A stretch of 42,330 nt of DNA from Cladochytrium replicatum (lineage: Eukaryota > Chytridiomycota > Chytridiomycetes > Cladochytriales > Cladochytriaceae), in NCBI GenBank assembly GCA_025526935.1, contig JAHLKD010000158.1:1-42330 (forward strand), given 5' to 3'. The translations under genes and the position numbers were made by a program. This document shows positions 32,801 through 42,330 of this stretch, piece after piece; within the stretch, counting starts at the first letter, position 1; the number at the start of each line of letters is the position of its first letter. The notes under the pieces were generated by a model, which did no database searches, was not told where the DNA came from, and saw nothing but the letters and a program-made list of their open reading frames with translations.

Positions 32801-35000
32801 GGGGGAGTTGCCGGTGCTCGAGTCGACGGTGTTTGAGTGGAGCTGCGAGTTCTTTGCTGAGCCGCAGATGAGGGTACGCTTTATCATACAGAACGCATTT
32901 TTTGTCGAGTTGGTAATTATTCATCACGCCGTAGGTACCGGAAGCGGAAGATCCGGGAAGCTTGAAGCACAACGAACGACAATGGCGTCGTGCTAGAAAC
33001 GAGACAGCGCTCGGCGAAGCGCGTGACGAAGTCGCCAAATTCTCGGCTGTGACTGTGGCTCCTACTGGAGGTTCAAACGCAAACGGAAATACCGACGACG
33101 GTATTGGTAGTACCTCGGCAGTGCCAGTTGCAAGTCCACCTACCTTGAATAGTGGGCCGCGACGATTCGACGAGGGGAAGCCAATCTCGATTGTATACGG
33201 CCCGGCGCCAACGACAGCTGGTGCCTTTGCCGCACAGCAAGCGGCCGGGGACGCTATCCTCGCTTTCCATCAATTTGAGAAACTCGTTGCGGTGACGGAC
33301 GGTCGTGATAACGTTTGGTTAGTAGCGGAATACTTCCGAGCCAACTTTCTTTAATGATGCCGGCAATTTTCGTTAAAAAGCGTGGTGAACTGGGAAGACA
33401 ATAAACGCCTGTGCACATTCTCGACGTCGTCGCCTCAGACGAAATCGTGCACACCTGGGATTCTAGGCGCTGCGTCAAATATCATGAGCAGAGTAACGTC
33501 GCTAAAGTTCATTAACGAAGACAATCTCGGCATGCTGCTAACAGCATCTGGTAATGTTCAGAAACATATCTGGTTGATGCACCAAATTCTGAACCTTCTC
33601 TTTGGCGACAGACGACGGTGTCGTTCGAGTGTTCCGGAATTACGCCGAGAATGACCTCGAGATCGTGATTGCATGGCGAGCGCTTAACGATCTATATCCT
33701 TCAGTCCGCAGACGTCGAAGGGCTTTGGGTGATGCTATTGGAGGTTGGGAGGGGGTTGGAATGGTGGCGGAGTGGCAGCAAAGCACGGCGAGCTTGCTTG
33801 TGGGCGGTGATTCGAAGCTGATTCGAATCTGGGATGTCGAAAAGGAAATTTGCGTACAGGTACATATCAGAGTATATTTAGCATATGTCGAGATATCAAT
33901 ATGCGTGGCAGGATATTCAAACAAGAGCGACTGGAAGTGTTACTACACTTACATCTGATCGTGATGCTGGAAATTTAATTGTAGCAGGAGGCGGGGACGG
34001 TGGAGTTAGAATTTACGATTCTCGTCGCAGAGAAAGGTGAGTTGAAAATAGAATATTGCAGGGTAGATGGATTCTTGAACATATTTCTTTTTTCCAGCGT
34101 TGTATTGAGTTTAAGGGAACATACTGCCCCTGTTCTGAACGTGCATCTTCACAATGGATCGTCTCCATACTTGGTGTCTGGAAGTACCTCAGGAGATGTT
34201 CGATTCTGGGATGTGAGGAAGCATGATAGTGTTAAGACATTCGAAAACTGTCATGGCGGACAAGGGGGTGAGATGCTGGGTCTTGCAGTCCATGAAGTTG
34301 CGCCGCTATACGCAACGTAAGCCATTAGTGAACCCGTTTGCTCGCATTTGCTGATTATTTTGATAGTGTCGGCGTATCGTCGACTGGAATCAAGAACATG
34401 TTCGTGTACAACCACGACGGCAATCTCCTCAACACGATTCGTACACACGACCCTCTGATCCTCCAGCAAGTCGTCTCTGCTTCGGTTCAGTCTGCAAGTG
34501 CCAACCAGTCCCCGACAATCCTGGGCACTTTGCCAACCCCAACGTCTTCGACTATGTCAACGACGCCGAATGGGCGACCCAGCTCTATCGCCGTGCTCCT
34601 CAACAATGTCAACAAAGTCGCGCAGCCCTGGGCAGCTGCCATCGGGGGTGTCGCGAACACAGTCGGCGCGTCCGCTGGAGCGACGACAGGAAGCGCACAC
34701 CCGAGCGGAGGGTTCCACAGCTTAGCGTTCCATCCACACCGGATTTTGCTGGGCGGGGCGTGTGGTGGTGGTGTAGGTTGGTGGGGTGGTGGAGATGGTG
34801 CGGTCGGGGTTGCGGTGTATGGGCTCGAGAAGGAGAAGGAAGTCGCATCAGCTGGGTTTGGAGTATTGCAGTCGCAAGAGCGGAGGAGACCACCCAGCGT
34901 TGCGCTGAGTGATGCTGGTCAAGCGGCATGGTTTGCGAATGGAGACGGGCGGAGCACGAGAACTAGAGCAGAGAGCGATGCGGGGAGCGTGGGACACTGA
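29841..35000 (+). CDS. KOG1: Kog1/raptor-family TORC1 subunit (7 exons)
   Basis: Exons: 29841-32873, 32935-33317, 33381-33550, 33612-33859, 33912-34036, 34098-34316 and 34367-35000. They sum to 4812 nt, or 1603 residues. Raptor (Kog1 in budding yeast, Mip1 in fission yeast) recruits substrates to the TOR kinase in TORC1. After a disordered N-terminus, the caspase-like RNC domain spans about residues 150-390, with ILFHYNGHGVPK, GEIWVFNKGYTQYIP and SIYVYDCSSAG. HEAT-like repeats follow (GFIWAKILAVD, LRQWAAIALGKL, VRAALVYTLGAL). A C-terminal WD40 propeller has RVTSLKFINED, VRVFRNYAEND, KLIRIWDVEKE, GGVRIYDSR and VRFWDVRKHD. A low-complexity Ser/Thr/Gly insertion sits in the last blades. Intron 2 uses the GTTAGT donor. 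Length is slightly above the usual 1300-1560. Confidence 0.95.
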
Positions 35001-35316
35001 AAAACATTCCTGAACTCTTCCCATCTAGTCTACCAACACATTCAAGGATCTTTTCCTCCGTTCTCCCCTTGCATTTTTTCAATGCGCTCCATAATTATCG
35101 ATTTTCGCTCTGTTGTCTATTTTCTCGAGATGCCTTTTCCGTCATTCATGGAGACTTTATTCATACATCCAGTTCTTTTCCCTTTTGCATGCGGTAATGC
35201 AGTTCCGCCCATTCCATAATACATTTTTGTTCTTGGGGTTTCCGCTCGACAAATTTTCAATCTCGAATCCGCTTCGGATCAGGTTGGCCGAAACGTAGCC
35301 ACAAACTTTCGCAATT
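35001..35316. other. Kog1 3' end and upstream region of first fusion gene
   Basis: 316 bp, pyrimidine-rich on the plus strand. No gene, TATA box or repeat is convincing. Confidence 0.5.
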
Positions 35317-37520
35317 ATGTCACTGAAGTTAATCATCCGCAACGACAAGAGCGAGAACATCGTCGGAAGATTCGAGTTGCGCGGGCAGCATGCGTCAGCG
35401 CAAGGAGTCTCGGACGAAAGGAACGTTAGCCCATTGGTGTTGGATGGACGTGGTGCAGCAGTTGAAAGACCGAAAGATGTCGCGCCGAATGCGGTGGATG
35501 ACGTCCTTGATGGCAGGGGACGTCCCGTCGTGCTCATTCTCCACGGCTACTGGGGTCACAAGGATTATCTATTTCAAAAGGCCCTCGCCAAAGCACTTGA
35601 GTATCCTTCCTATCGAATCGATTTTCGTTCGAACGGGGAAAGCACGTTCCCGGAAAGGAGTGATGATCCATACGAATATGTGTCGGTGAGCTCACGCACA
35701 CTGCGCTCGGTCAACGCATAGCCTTAAACAATAGCTCGCAGGAGGACGTTGATGATCTAAATCTTGTAGTCGACGTGCTGATAAAACGCGGGTGGAGGAT
35801 CTTTGCAATGGTGGCTCATTCTCGTGGTACTCCTCCGACTTCCTTGGCTCTTCTTCTTTGCTGATTCCGTGTGATCACACAGGTGCCTCGGTTGCTTTTC
35901 AATGTGTCTTCCAGCGACCTTACGTCTGCAGGTTCCTCGTGAACGTTGCAAGCCGCTTCAATTGCTACACGGGATTTACTAATGGTCATCCTGGCGTACA
36001 TGAAGCTATCGCGAGACAAGTTTGTTGAGAGGAGACGCATTTCTTCAGAATCGTTGATGTGTTCTCAAAGGGCTTTTATGAAGAGACGAATCTTCTGAAG
36101 AATGGGACCTCCAAAACAGTAAGACTTACACAGAAGACTCTCGAACTTTGGAAACAATGGGATTTACTCAACGTTCCCCGATGTGAGCTCTTCATTATCT
36201 AATGCGTAAAGAAATTACTCACCGGTTCACAGTCAAAACTTTACCAAGAAGCCTGCCGATTTTGAACATCCACGGAACAGAAGACGATGTATGCGGGGCC
36301 GAGCACATCATGCTTTTCTATATCATTTAAGTTCTTCTAGATCATACCAGTAACGGATGCGGCCGACTTCTCATCAATCCTCGCCAACAGCACAGTGTAT
36401 CTCGTTCCTGGTGCGAACCACCTTTTCCTCGGGGATTATACAAAAGTCGTCGTCGATACCACAACGAAGTGGCTACGTGATCAAACGACCAGCATGGGGT
36501 CATTTTACAGAGCGCATTGTATAACACCGCCTGTCATCGGTGCAGGTAGGTCCAGGATAGGGAAGGAAAGGGTTGGAAACGGACCAGACGGAGGTGTTCC
36601 ATCGAGCTTGGTAGAAGGCGTCCAGAACTTTAGAGATTTCGGAGGGTATCCTGTGCGCAACGGGCGGATAGTGCGCTGGGAGCATCTTTATCGGTGTGGA
36701 AAGTACGTTTTAAAGATATTCGTGCTTAGAAACGTGAACTTATAGTGCTTTTCACTTGCAGGCTTAACACAATCACCGAACGTGGGAAGAATCAACTGCA
36801 AGCGCTCGGTGTGACACATACAATCGACCTGCGTTCAACTCAGGAAGTACAGCGTGATCCCACCCCTTCAATAGACAACGTCGGGCGAGTGTCGTGTCCG
36901 GTCTTTGGTGACCAAGACTACTCGCCAGCAGGTGACTTCAATTTTGTTATCCTTTGACATTACTAGTCAGTAGCTGACCTAGTTTTCGTAAAACAGAGCT
37001 GGCGCGTCGATGGAAACTATACACTGTTGGAGAGAGCGGCTTTGCAGAAGCATTCATGAGCATCAGCGAGAGTGGCTCGAACGCCTACGCTACCTTCCTA
37101 CGACATCTGCTTTGCACAAAAAAGCCAACTGTTCTTCACTGTACCGCTGGCAAAGACCGTACTGGAGTCTTCGCAGCACTCCTCCTCAAGTTCCTCGAAG
37201 TCGACGATGATCTGATCGAGCGCGATTTTTCTCTGACCGAATCGCTTCTGTCGTGGTCGGACGTAGAATTGCGAGGATTGGTCGAGCATTCTAACGGAGC
37301 ACTTACAATGGACGGCGCGAGAAGCATGCTGTCTGCTAAACCTGGCGCCCTCCGGCTCTTCTTTGAAAAGTTTGTTGGAGCTTACGGAACTGTTGAGAAG
37401 TATTATGAGAATGTGGTGGGACTTTCAAGGGATGAACTGCTTGGCTTGAAGGAGCTTCTTGTCGTTGATGCTCACAAAACGTGCCCGCCTTTGCCCGAGA
37501 ACCTCAGAGCGTTACTGTGA
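35317..37520 (+). CDS. Alpha/beta-hydrolase-CX5R phosphatase fusion, paralogue 1
   Basis: Exons: 35317-35685, 35742-35826, 35883-36019, 36071-36182, 36233-36288, 36341-36702, 36762-36931 and 36997-37520, giving 604 residues with introns of 50-65 bp. Residues 1-310 form an alpha/beta-hydrolase: oxyanion HG in LHGYWGHKD, nucleophile Ser150 in AHSRG, acid Asp252 in HGTEDD, His280 in GANHLF. Residues 335-604 are a phosphatase of the Y_phosphatase3 type: NFRDFGGYPVRNG, IDLRS, then HCTAGKDRTG with Cys479 and Arg485. The HCxxGKDRT loop is known in bacterial and fungal phosphatases acting on phosphoinositides and phosphoproteins. Substrates are unknown here. Intron 3 has a GTTTGT donor. Unbroken frame across all eight exons and retention of both catalytic sets argue for a working bifunctional enzyme. 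Confidence 0.88.
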
Positions 37521-37638
37521 TCTTCATAGATTTTCTGTTCACAATGCCTCGCAAAAATGCTCCATTTCAAAGTATTGTATGCATTTTCAGTTATTTGATA
37601 CGTCATCGACATGTCCGACCTAAAGCCACACCACATCA

Positions 37639-39807
37639 ATGTCGTTGAAGGTCGAAATCCGCAATGGCAACAACGAAAGCATTGTCGGCAGATTCGAATT
37701 GCGCGGGAAGCATGCGTCAGCACATGGAATCTCGGACGAAAAGAATGTCTCCCCTTTGATTTTGGACCGGTCCGGGTCAACCTTGCAAAGACCAACAGAT
37801 GTCGCTGGTGCTGCTGTGGATGACGTTCTCGATGGCCGTAGTCGTCCCGTCGTTCTCATTCTACACGGCTACTGGGGCCACAAGGACTACCTGTACCAAA
37901 AGGCTCTCGCAAAGGCACTCGTGTACCCATCATTCCGTTTCGACTGCCGATCAAATGGAGAGAGCTCACACCCAGAAAGGTCTAACGACATTTACGAAGT
38001 TCTTGCTGTAAAAAGGTTATGTGGGGTCTTTAACAATTCTGACCGGAAGCTCCTCAGGACGATGTGGATGATCTAAACCTTGTGATCGACGTTCTGATCC
38101 ATCGCGGTTGGAGAATCTTTGCAATCGTTGCACACTCTAGAGGTACTTATTTCGGATATCTTTATTTCCTGAAATGATTGATCTGGTCATGGTCTTTAAG
38201 GTGCACCAATTACATTTCGATGCCTCTTTAAACGTCCGTACATTTGCAGATTTTTCGTCAATGTCGCCGGTCGTTTCAATTCGTCTACCGGATTCACTGC
38301 GCTTCATTCTGGTGTACGCGAAGCGATCGAGAAACAGGTAACAATTTGCCAAACCAGAAAGAATCAACATCATCATCGATATAATAGGGGTACTATGAGC
38401 AAATCGATACCTTGAAGAACGGAGCATCGAAAACCGTTCGTCTCACAGCAAAAACTGAGGAGCTTTGGAAACAATGGGATATCGAAAACATTCCACAATG
38501 TAAGGCAATTGAGTTTGTGTCCGGCAATTTTGACTCCGCTCTACAGTTAAACTTTTGCCCAGAACTCTTCCCATCTTGACCATCCACGGAACAGACGATG
38601 CGGTATGGTGCAAGTTCCACCAGGGGATGATCCCATCTTGACGTTTCAGCGAGTTTTAGTTGGTCCCCGTCGCTGATGCTGCGGACTTTGCCTCGAATCT
38701 GCCGAACAGTGCTCTGCACATTATTCGCGGCGGTGACCACTTCTTTATGAATGAGCATGCGAATGTGGTTATTCGTACCACAATAGATTGGCTACACGAA
38801 CAAACAACGAGTATTAGTTCGTTTTACCGAGCTCACTGCATTACACCTCCGATCATCGGAGCAGGACGGTCAAGGATAGGCAAAGAGAAGGCTGGAAAGG
38901 GAGGTAATCCATCGAGTTTGGTCGATGGAGTTCAGAATTTCCGGGATTTCGGTGGCTATCCTGTCCGGGATGGCCGTATAGTCCGCTGGGAATATCTATA
39001 CCGATGTGGAAGGTATGAATGAATTTCAAAGCAGCGTTCACATTGATTTATTTACAAACTGGTTCAGCCTGAGCAACATAACGGAGCTCGGGAAGAAGCA
39101 GCTTCAGGCTCTTGGCATTACGCACACAATTGATTTGCGCTCATCGCAAGAAGTTGATCGTTATCCATCACCACCTATTCAAAGTGTGGAACGGGTTGCG
39201 TGTCCCGTGTTTGTTGACCAAGATTGCTCTCCTGCGGGTAAGCCTAAGGGCACACCGCATCATTTATCTCAGCCTTCAAATAGAGCTGGCGAAACAATGG
39301 ATGCTATACACCGTCGGAGGGCATGGCTTTGCCGAAGCATATATGAGTATCTGCGAAGGCGGTTCGAAAGCCTATGTGATGTATTTACGGCACCTGATTC
39401 GGACAAAGCAGCCGGCGGTATTGCACTGCACCGCCGGAAAAGATCGCACCGGTGTTTTCGCTGCTCTACTGCTCAAGTTCCTTGAAGTGGACGACGATAT
39501 TATATTTCGGGACTTCGCACTCACAGAGGTACTTCTTTCATGGTCAGACGCCGAGCTGCAGGAGCTGGTTCAATTTTCGAACGGAGCTCTGACATTGGAA
39601 GGGGCGAGAAATGTGCTTTCCGCGAGACCTGAAGCGATGCAACTGTTCTTTGAGAAATTTGCTGAGGTGTTCCGGACGGTGGAGAACTATTACGAGCATA
39701 CCTTGGGTCTTTCACGCAATGAAATGTTAGAAATTCGGGAGCTTTTGGTTGTAGAAGCGCACAAGACGTGCCCACCGTTGCCCGCCAAACTGAGGGCATT
39801 GTTGTAA
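37639..39807 (+). CDS. Alpha/beta-hydrolase-CX5R phosphatase fusion, paralogue 2
   Basis: Exons: 37639-38007, 38058-38142, 38201-38337, 38388-38499, 38547-38602, 38660-39012, 39068-39237 and 39284-39807, giving 601 residues with introns of 46-58 bp. Exon lengths equal those of paralogue 1 except exon 6, which is 9 nt shorter (the linker after RSRIGKE). All catalytic residues are kept: Ser150 in AHSRG, Asp252 in HGTDDA, His280 in GGDHFF, Cys476 and Arg482 in HCTAGKDRTG. Start ATG and MSLK opening match paralogue 1. The genes lie head to tail, 118 bp apart, so this is a tandem duplicate with its own short promoter. Intron sequences have diverged far more than exons, so the duplication is not recent and both copies appear to be under protein-level constraint. 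Confidence 0.88.
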
Positions 39808-40114
39808 ACTCGATTAACTACGGTGTTCGTCTGTAGTGCAAAAGTGCGTCTTACGTGAGAATTGTTTCTTCATGCATTCTATGTATATCAATTACTGTCT
39901 GTCCTTCTAACTATCGTTTCCCGTTTCGAAAAACTCTTCAAAACCGCTTCAAAACCATATAAAGCAAACCCTGTTGATTATTGCTCACAGTTTCCCCGGA
40001 GCATTGATGTCAGGACTAGATAATGGACCATCATATATAGGCAAGCCATAATAAATGCATAAACTTTCAAGTACATAACTAGGTACCCACGCCAATTGTA
40101 ATAGGCAATGTAAG
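39808..40114. other. Intergenic, second fusion gene to tRNA
   Basis: 307 bp with no gene seen. In the direction of the tRNA there is no run of four T residues within about 150 bp of its 3' end, which is unusual for a Pol III gene. Confidence 0.5.
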
Positions 40115-40188
40115 TGCGCCCTCCCGGGATTGAACCGGGGACCTTAAGATCTTCAGTCTTACGCTACTCCCAGCTGAGCTAAGGACGC
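40115..40188 (-). tRNA. tRNA-Phe (GAA) or tRNA-Phe-like
   Basis: A 74-nt cloverleaf folds on the minus strand. The acceptor stem pairs GCGTCCT with AGGGCGC, and the discriminator is A. The anticodon arm is TAAGA-CTGAAGA-TCTTA, giving anticodon GAA (Phe). The T arm is CCCCGG/TTCAATC/CCGGG-like, with a good B box GGTTCAATCCC. The A box region reads TAGCTCAGCTGGGAGTAGC: compared with usual tRNA-Phe there is one extra T in the 3' side of the D arm, leaving a 3-bp D stem. No intron and no encoded CCA. The missing nearby T-run terminator and the extra D-arm base leave open that this is a relic or a tRNA-derived piece. Confidence 0.75.
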
Positions 40189-40508
40189 TTGTTGAAAACA
40201 TTGCTTCCTTTATCTCTATTCGCTCAACCGCAATTGCTCTCCGTGCACACTTCTCCACCCAGGAAGCTTCCACTGACGAATCAAACCCTGACTTTCTTCG
40301 CCGAGCCTCTACTCTGCCTTTGGAGCAGCGGGAGGCTGCGGTCAGGGAAGTTGTTCACAAGAGATATGCACATATCCTCAGTTCAGTTACTGATCCTGCT
40401 ATTTTCCTGTATGTCCGTGGTCAGCTCCCCATGGATGCTCAGGAAACTGTGCTGGACAGTGCCCGCGGGATTGCGCGTCAGCCTCACTCAACCCATCTTC
40501 GTCAATGA
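40189..40508 (+). pseudogene. LINE ORF1, C-terminal remnant
   Basis: Open frame of about 105 codons without a start, entering from the tRNA junction and ending at TGA 40506-40508. It reads LPLEQREAAVREVVHKRYAH and then FLYVRGQLPMDAQETV. No CCHC knuckle is present in this portion. The frame overlaps the start of ORF2 by ATGA, which identifies it as the upstream ORF of the same element. The N-terminal part is missing, as expected from 5' truncation. Confidence 0.55.
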
Positions 40509-42330
40509 TTAGTGTTCGAGTTGGTACCTTCAATTGTCGCAATTTGAGCTTTGGAGTTCTTGATTCACTGTTTCGTTTTATGCGCGCAAATCACATTGTT
40601 TTTCTGCTCCTGACTGAAACACACCTTTTTCCTTTAGACCCGCTGCCTTCTCCAGATTTGATTTTTGACACTCGTTTTTCTCCTGGGTCATCGGGTACAC
40701 GACGGGCTGGTGTGGGAGTCTTGATCAATCGCAGTCTTTGTAGAGCTTCTGATTTCCATCTCGTTTCTAGTTATGGTGGCACCTCTCTATGGTTTACATT
40801 TCGTGGGCTTTTGGTTGGAGGGTATTATTTGCCTCCGTGTGGTATTGCTCAGGACCCCTTCCTTGAGGAGTTTATTGCTTCACTTCCTCAACATGTCCCG
40901 TCGTCTCCGTGCCCTGTTCTTTTGTTGGGCGATTTCAATGCCCGTTTTTTAGCTACTGGTGATCATTCTTCAAATCGTAGGGGTAGGTTGTTTGAGCAAT
41001 TTATTTCTGCCGCTAGTTTCTCTCTAGTTAAGCACCCTTCCTGTCATAACCCCACATTTTCTTCTCGCAATGGTGACTCCATTATCGATTTGTTGTTTGT
41101 CAATCCTCTGCTTCAATGTGATCCTATTTCTTACATAGTTCATAGTCGTCTAGCCGACGGCGAGTTTATGCCTTGGGCTTCTGACCATTTTCCGGTTACA
41201 GCTGTTTTTTCTTTTGCTCCTCCCAATGCCAGCGCTCCCTCTGCTGCACCCCCCCACAAGTGCTGGGCTGCTCATCTGTTGCGTGAACCTGCTGTCTTTC
41301 AAGCAATGGAGGATGTGGGACATTTGTTTTTTGATCCCACCCTTGCTGATGTCAATGCTGCACTCAGTCCAATTTTAGAAGCTCCCACCTTTGCCCAAAT
41401 GTCTGTGGATGTTGCACAGGGATGTATTGACTCTGCATTGGATATTATTTTGTCCTTTGTTACTTCATGTGCTGCTTGTGTCATTGGACCCCCCAGTTTA
41501 GTTCGCCGTCGCCCTGCCCTGCCATTGTTGCCGCCGCATTTAGTGGCCTTGCGACGGAGCTACTTACTTGCTCATAAGCACTATTTAGCTGTTTCTTCCT
41601 GTGATTATCCTGATCCTGGTTTAGTTGAGTATTGCCGCTTGGAGCGTGACCGGCTATCGCGTGAGCGTGTCAAAGCTTTTCGTACTTGGTCTCTTTCTCA
41701 GCGAGCTCGAGAGGCTTCTGGCGACAATATGTTTAGTTCTTCTCCTAGTTCTTTAACCGAGGTTAGCAAAGTTCTTTCCACCGCGCGTAGGTGTCATCAA
41801 CGGCGCTCAGCTGCAAGTGGTTTATTGTCTGATCCTGCCTCTTTATCTCATTATCGCAATCACTTTGCCTCCGTTTATCAGACTCAGTTTGCACAATCCT
41901 CTGCCAGTGCAGAACACGTTCGTCTACATGCGCTGAATGATTCTGTGTCAGTTAGTGTTAGTGACTTTGTTTGTGCTATTCGTTCTTCCCCAAACAACTC
42001 TGCTCCTGGCTCAAACCATATTCCAGCTGAGTTATTTAAGCCGTTAGCTTCTGATGTTGCTATCCTTTTTGTTCAACTTTCAAACGCTATTTTCCGTTCA
42101 GGTTTGTCGCCCTCTGCCTGGAATGCTGGCTTGTTGTTACCTGTTTGGAAGAATAAGGGCTCCATTGGTGATATTAGTCAGTACCGCCCCATTACTTTAA
42201 CCAATGTTGATAGAAAAATCTTTGAGCGTACCCTGCTTCCTATGCTTGTAGCTCATGTTGGTAAACTTGATCCCGCCCAAGCTGGTTTCCAGGCCAATCG
42301 TTCAGGTGTTGAGTGTGTTTTTTGCATTAA
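40505..42330 (+). CDS. LINE ORF2: endonuclease and reverse transcriptase (partial)
   Basis: Open from ATG 40505 to the window edge, 608 codons. Residues 1-240 form an exonuclease-endonuclease-phosphatase domain: VGTFNCRNL, catalytic Glu in LLTETHL, LLGDFNAR, SIIDLLFVN and the terminal SDHFPVTA with the catalytic His. Residues 240-480 are a poorly conserved linker. The reverse transcriptase begins near residue 495 with APGSNHIPAELFK, followed by PVWKNKGS, YRPITLTNVDRKIFE and the GFQANRS segment. The catalytic FADD box lies beyond the window. The product nicks target DNA and reverse-transcribes element RNA onto it (target-primed reverse transcription). The start is supported by the ATGA overlap with ORF1. 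T-rich codon choice contrasts with the host genes to the left. Confidence 0.9.
   Translation, partial: MISVRVGTFNCRNLSFGVLDSLFRFMRANHIVFLLLTETHLFPLDPLPSPDLIFDTRFSPGSSGTRRAGVGVLINRSLCRASDFHLVSSYGGTSLWFTFRGLLVGGYYLPPCGIAQDPFLEEFIASLPQHVPSSPCPVLLLGDFNARFLATGDHSSNRRGRLFEQFISAASFSLVKHPSCHNPTFSSRNGDSIIDLLFVNPLLQCDPISYIVHSRLADGEFMPWASDHFPVTAVFSFAPPNASAPSAAPPHKCWAAHLLREPAVFQAMEDVGHLFFDPTLADVNAALSPILEAPTFAQMSVDVAQGCIDSALDIILSFVTSCAACVIGPPSLVRRRPALPLLPPHLVALRRSYLLAHKHYLAVSSCDYPDPGLVEYCRLERDRLSRERVKAFRTWSLSQRAREASGDNMFSSSPSSLTEVSKVLSTARRCHQRRSAASGLLSDPASLSHYRNHFASVYQTQFAQSSASAEHVRLHALNDSVSVSVSDFVCAIRSSPNNSAPGSNHIPAELFKPLASDVAILFVQLSNAIFRSGLSPSAWNAGLLLPVWKNKGSIGDISQYRPITLTNVDRKIFERTLLPMLVAHVGKLDPAQAGFQANRSGVECVFCI

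Larger units (their letters stand above)
40189..42330 (+). mobile_element. Non-LTR retrotransposon (LINE), 5' truncated, running off the window
   Basis: It has the C-terminal part of an ORF1 followed by an overlapping ORF2 with an apurinic-type endonuclease and a reverse transcriptase. The left boundary is placed at the edge of the tRNA gene, because the ORF1 frame is open right up to it; the true junction could be a few bases either side. The 3' end is outside the window. The ORF2 frame has no stop or frameshift over 608 codons, so the insertion looks young compared with the copia elements. Confidence 0.85.

Noticed and set aside
33400-33520. Alternative frame in Kog1 exon 3 resembling a WD repeat (HTWDSRRCVKYH)
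   Set aside because: The frame used joins both neighbouring exons and carries RVTSLKFINED, which is the expected raptor blade sequence; the alternative meets a stop before the exon ends.

Overview
The window reads as nuclear DNA of a fungus. Gene models need GT-AG introns of about 46-69 bp. There is a single Kog1/raptor-type TORC1 scaffold gene, a TspO/MBR gene, a MYND-finger gene, and both Ty1/copia LTR and LINE retrotransposons. Gene content suggests an early-diverging (chytrid-like) fungus or a basidiomycete, but the lineage cannot be fixed from sequence alone.

The left half (1 to about 20.9 kb) is a transposon graveyard made of two related Ty1/copia families, here called A and B. A1 (plus, 5' end outside the window) ends at 3599. 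B1 (minus) spans 3673-7866. A2 (minus, two LTRs) spans 7867-14424. A partial A LTR (14425-14609) joins B2 (plus, 14610-18341). A mosaic of a B LTR fragment and an A LTR lies at 20030-20926. The pol reading frames are homologous between families, but every copy is broken by frameshifts or CGA-to-TGA stops. A 5-bp target duplication (GAAGG/CCTTC) at 3600-3604 and 14610-14614, with its empty site at 7394-7398 in B1, shows that one A element once sat inside B2 and that the locus was later rearranged by inversion. A decayed helix-turn-helix transposase fragment (18.4-18.9 kb) and unidentified decayed sequence (21.2-22.4 kb) follow.

The right half (22.8-39.8 kb) is compact and gene-dense. In order it holds an eight-exon MYND-finger protein with a His/Asp-rich segment (22811-24833, +), a TspO/MBR membrane protein (25355-26074, +), a 980-residue coiled-coil protein (26465-29523, -), and the Kog1/raptor gene (29841-35000, +, seven exons, 1603 residues) diverging from it across a 317-bp intergenic region. 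Two tandem paralogues follow (35317-37520 and 37639-39807). Each is an eight-exon fusion of an alpha/beta-hydrolase with a CX5R phosphatase of the HCxxGKDRT type. Exon lengths are identical in seven of the eight exons.

The right edge has a tRNA-Phe-like gene (40115-40188, -). Abutting its 5' side is a 5'-truncated non-LTR retrotransposon whose ORF1 tail and ORF2 (endonuclease plus reverse transcriptase) overlap by ATGA. ORF2 is open for 608 codons to the window edge. The most novel item is the duplicated hydrolase-phosphatase fusion. The nested copia rearrangement and the LINE-tRNA junction are the other points of interest.
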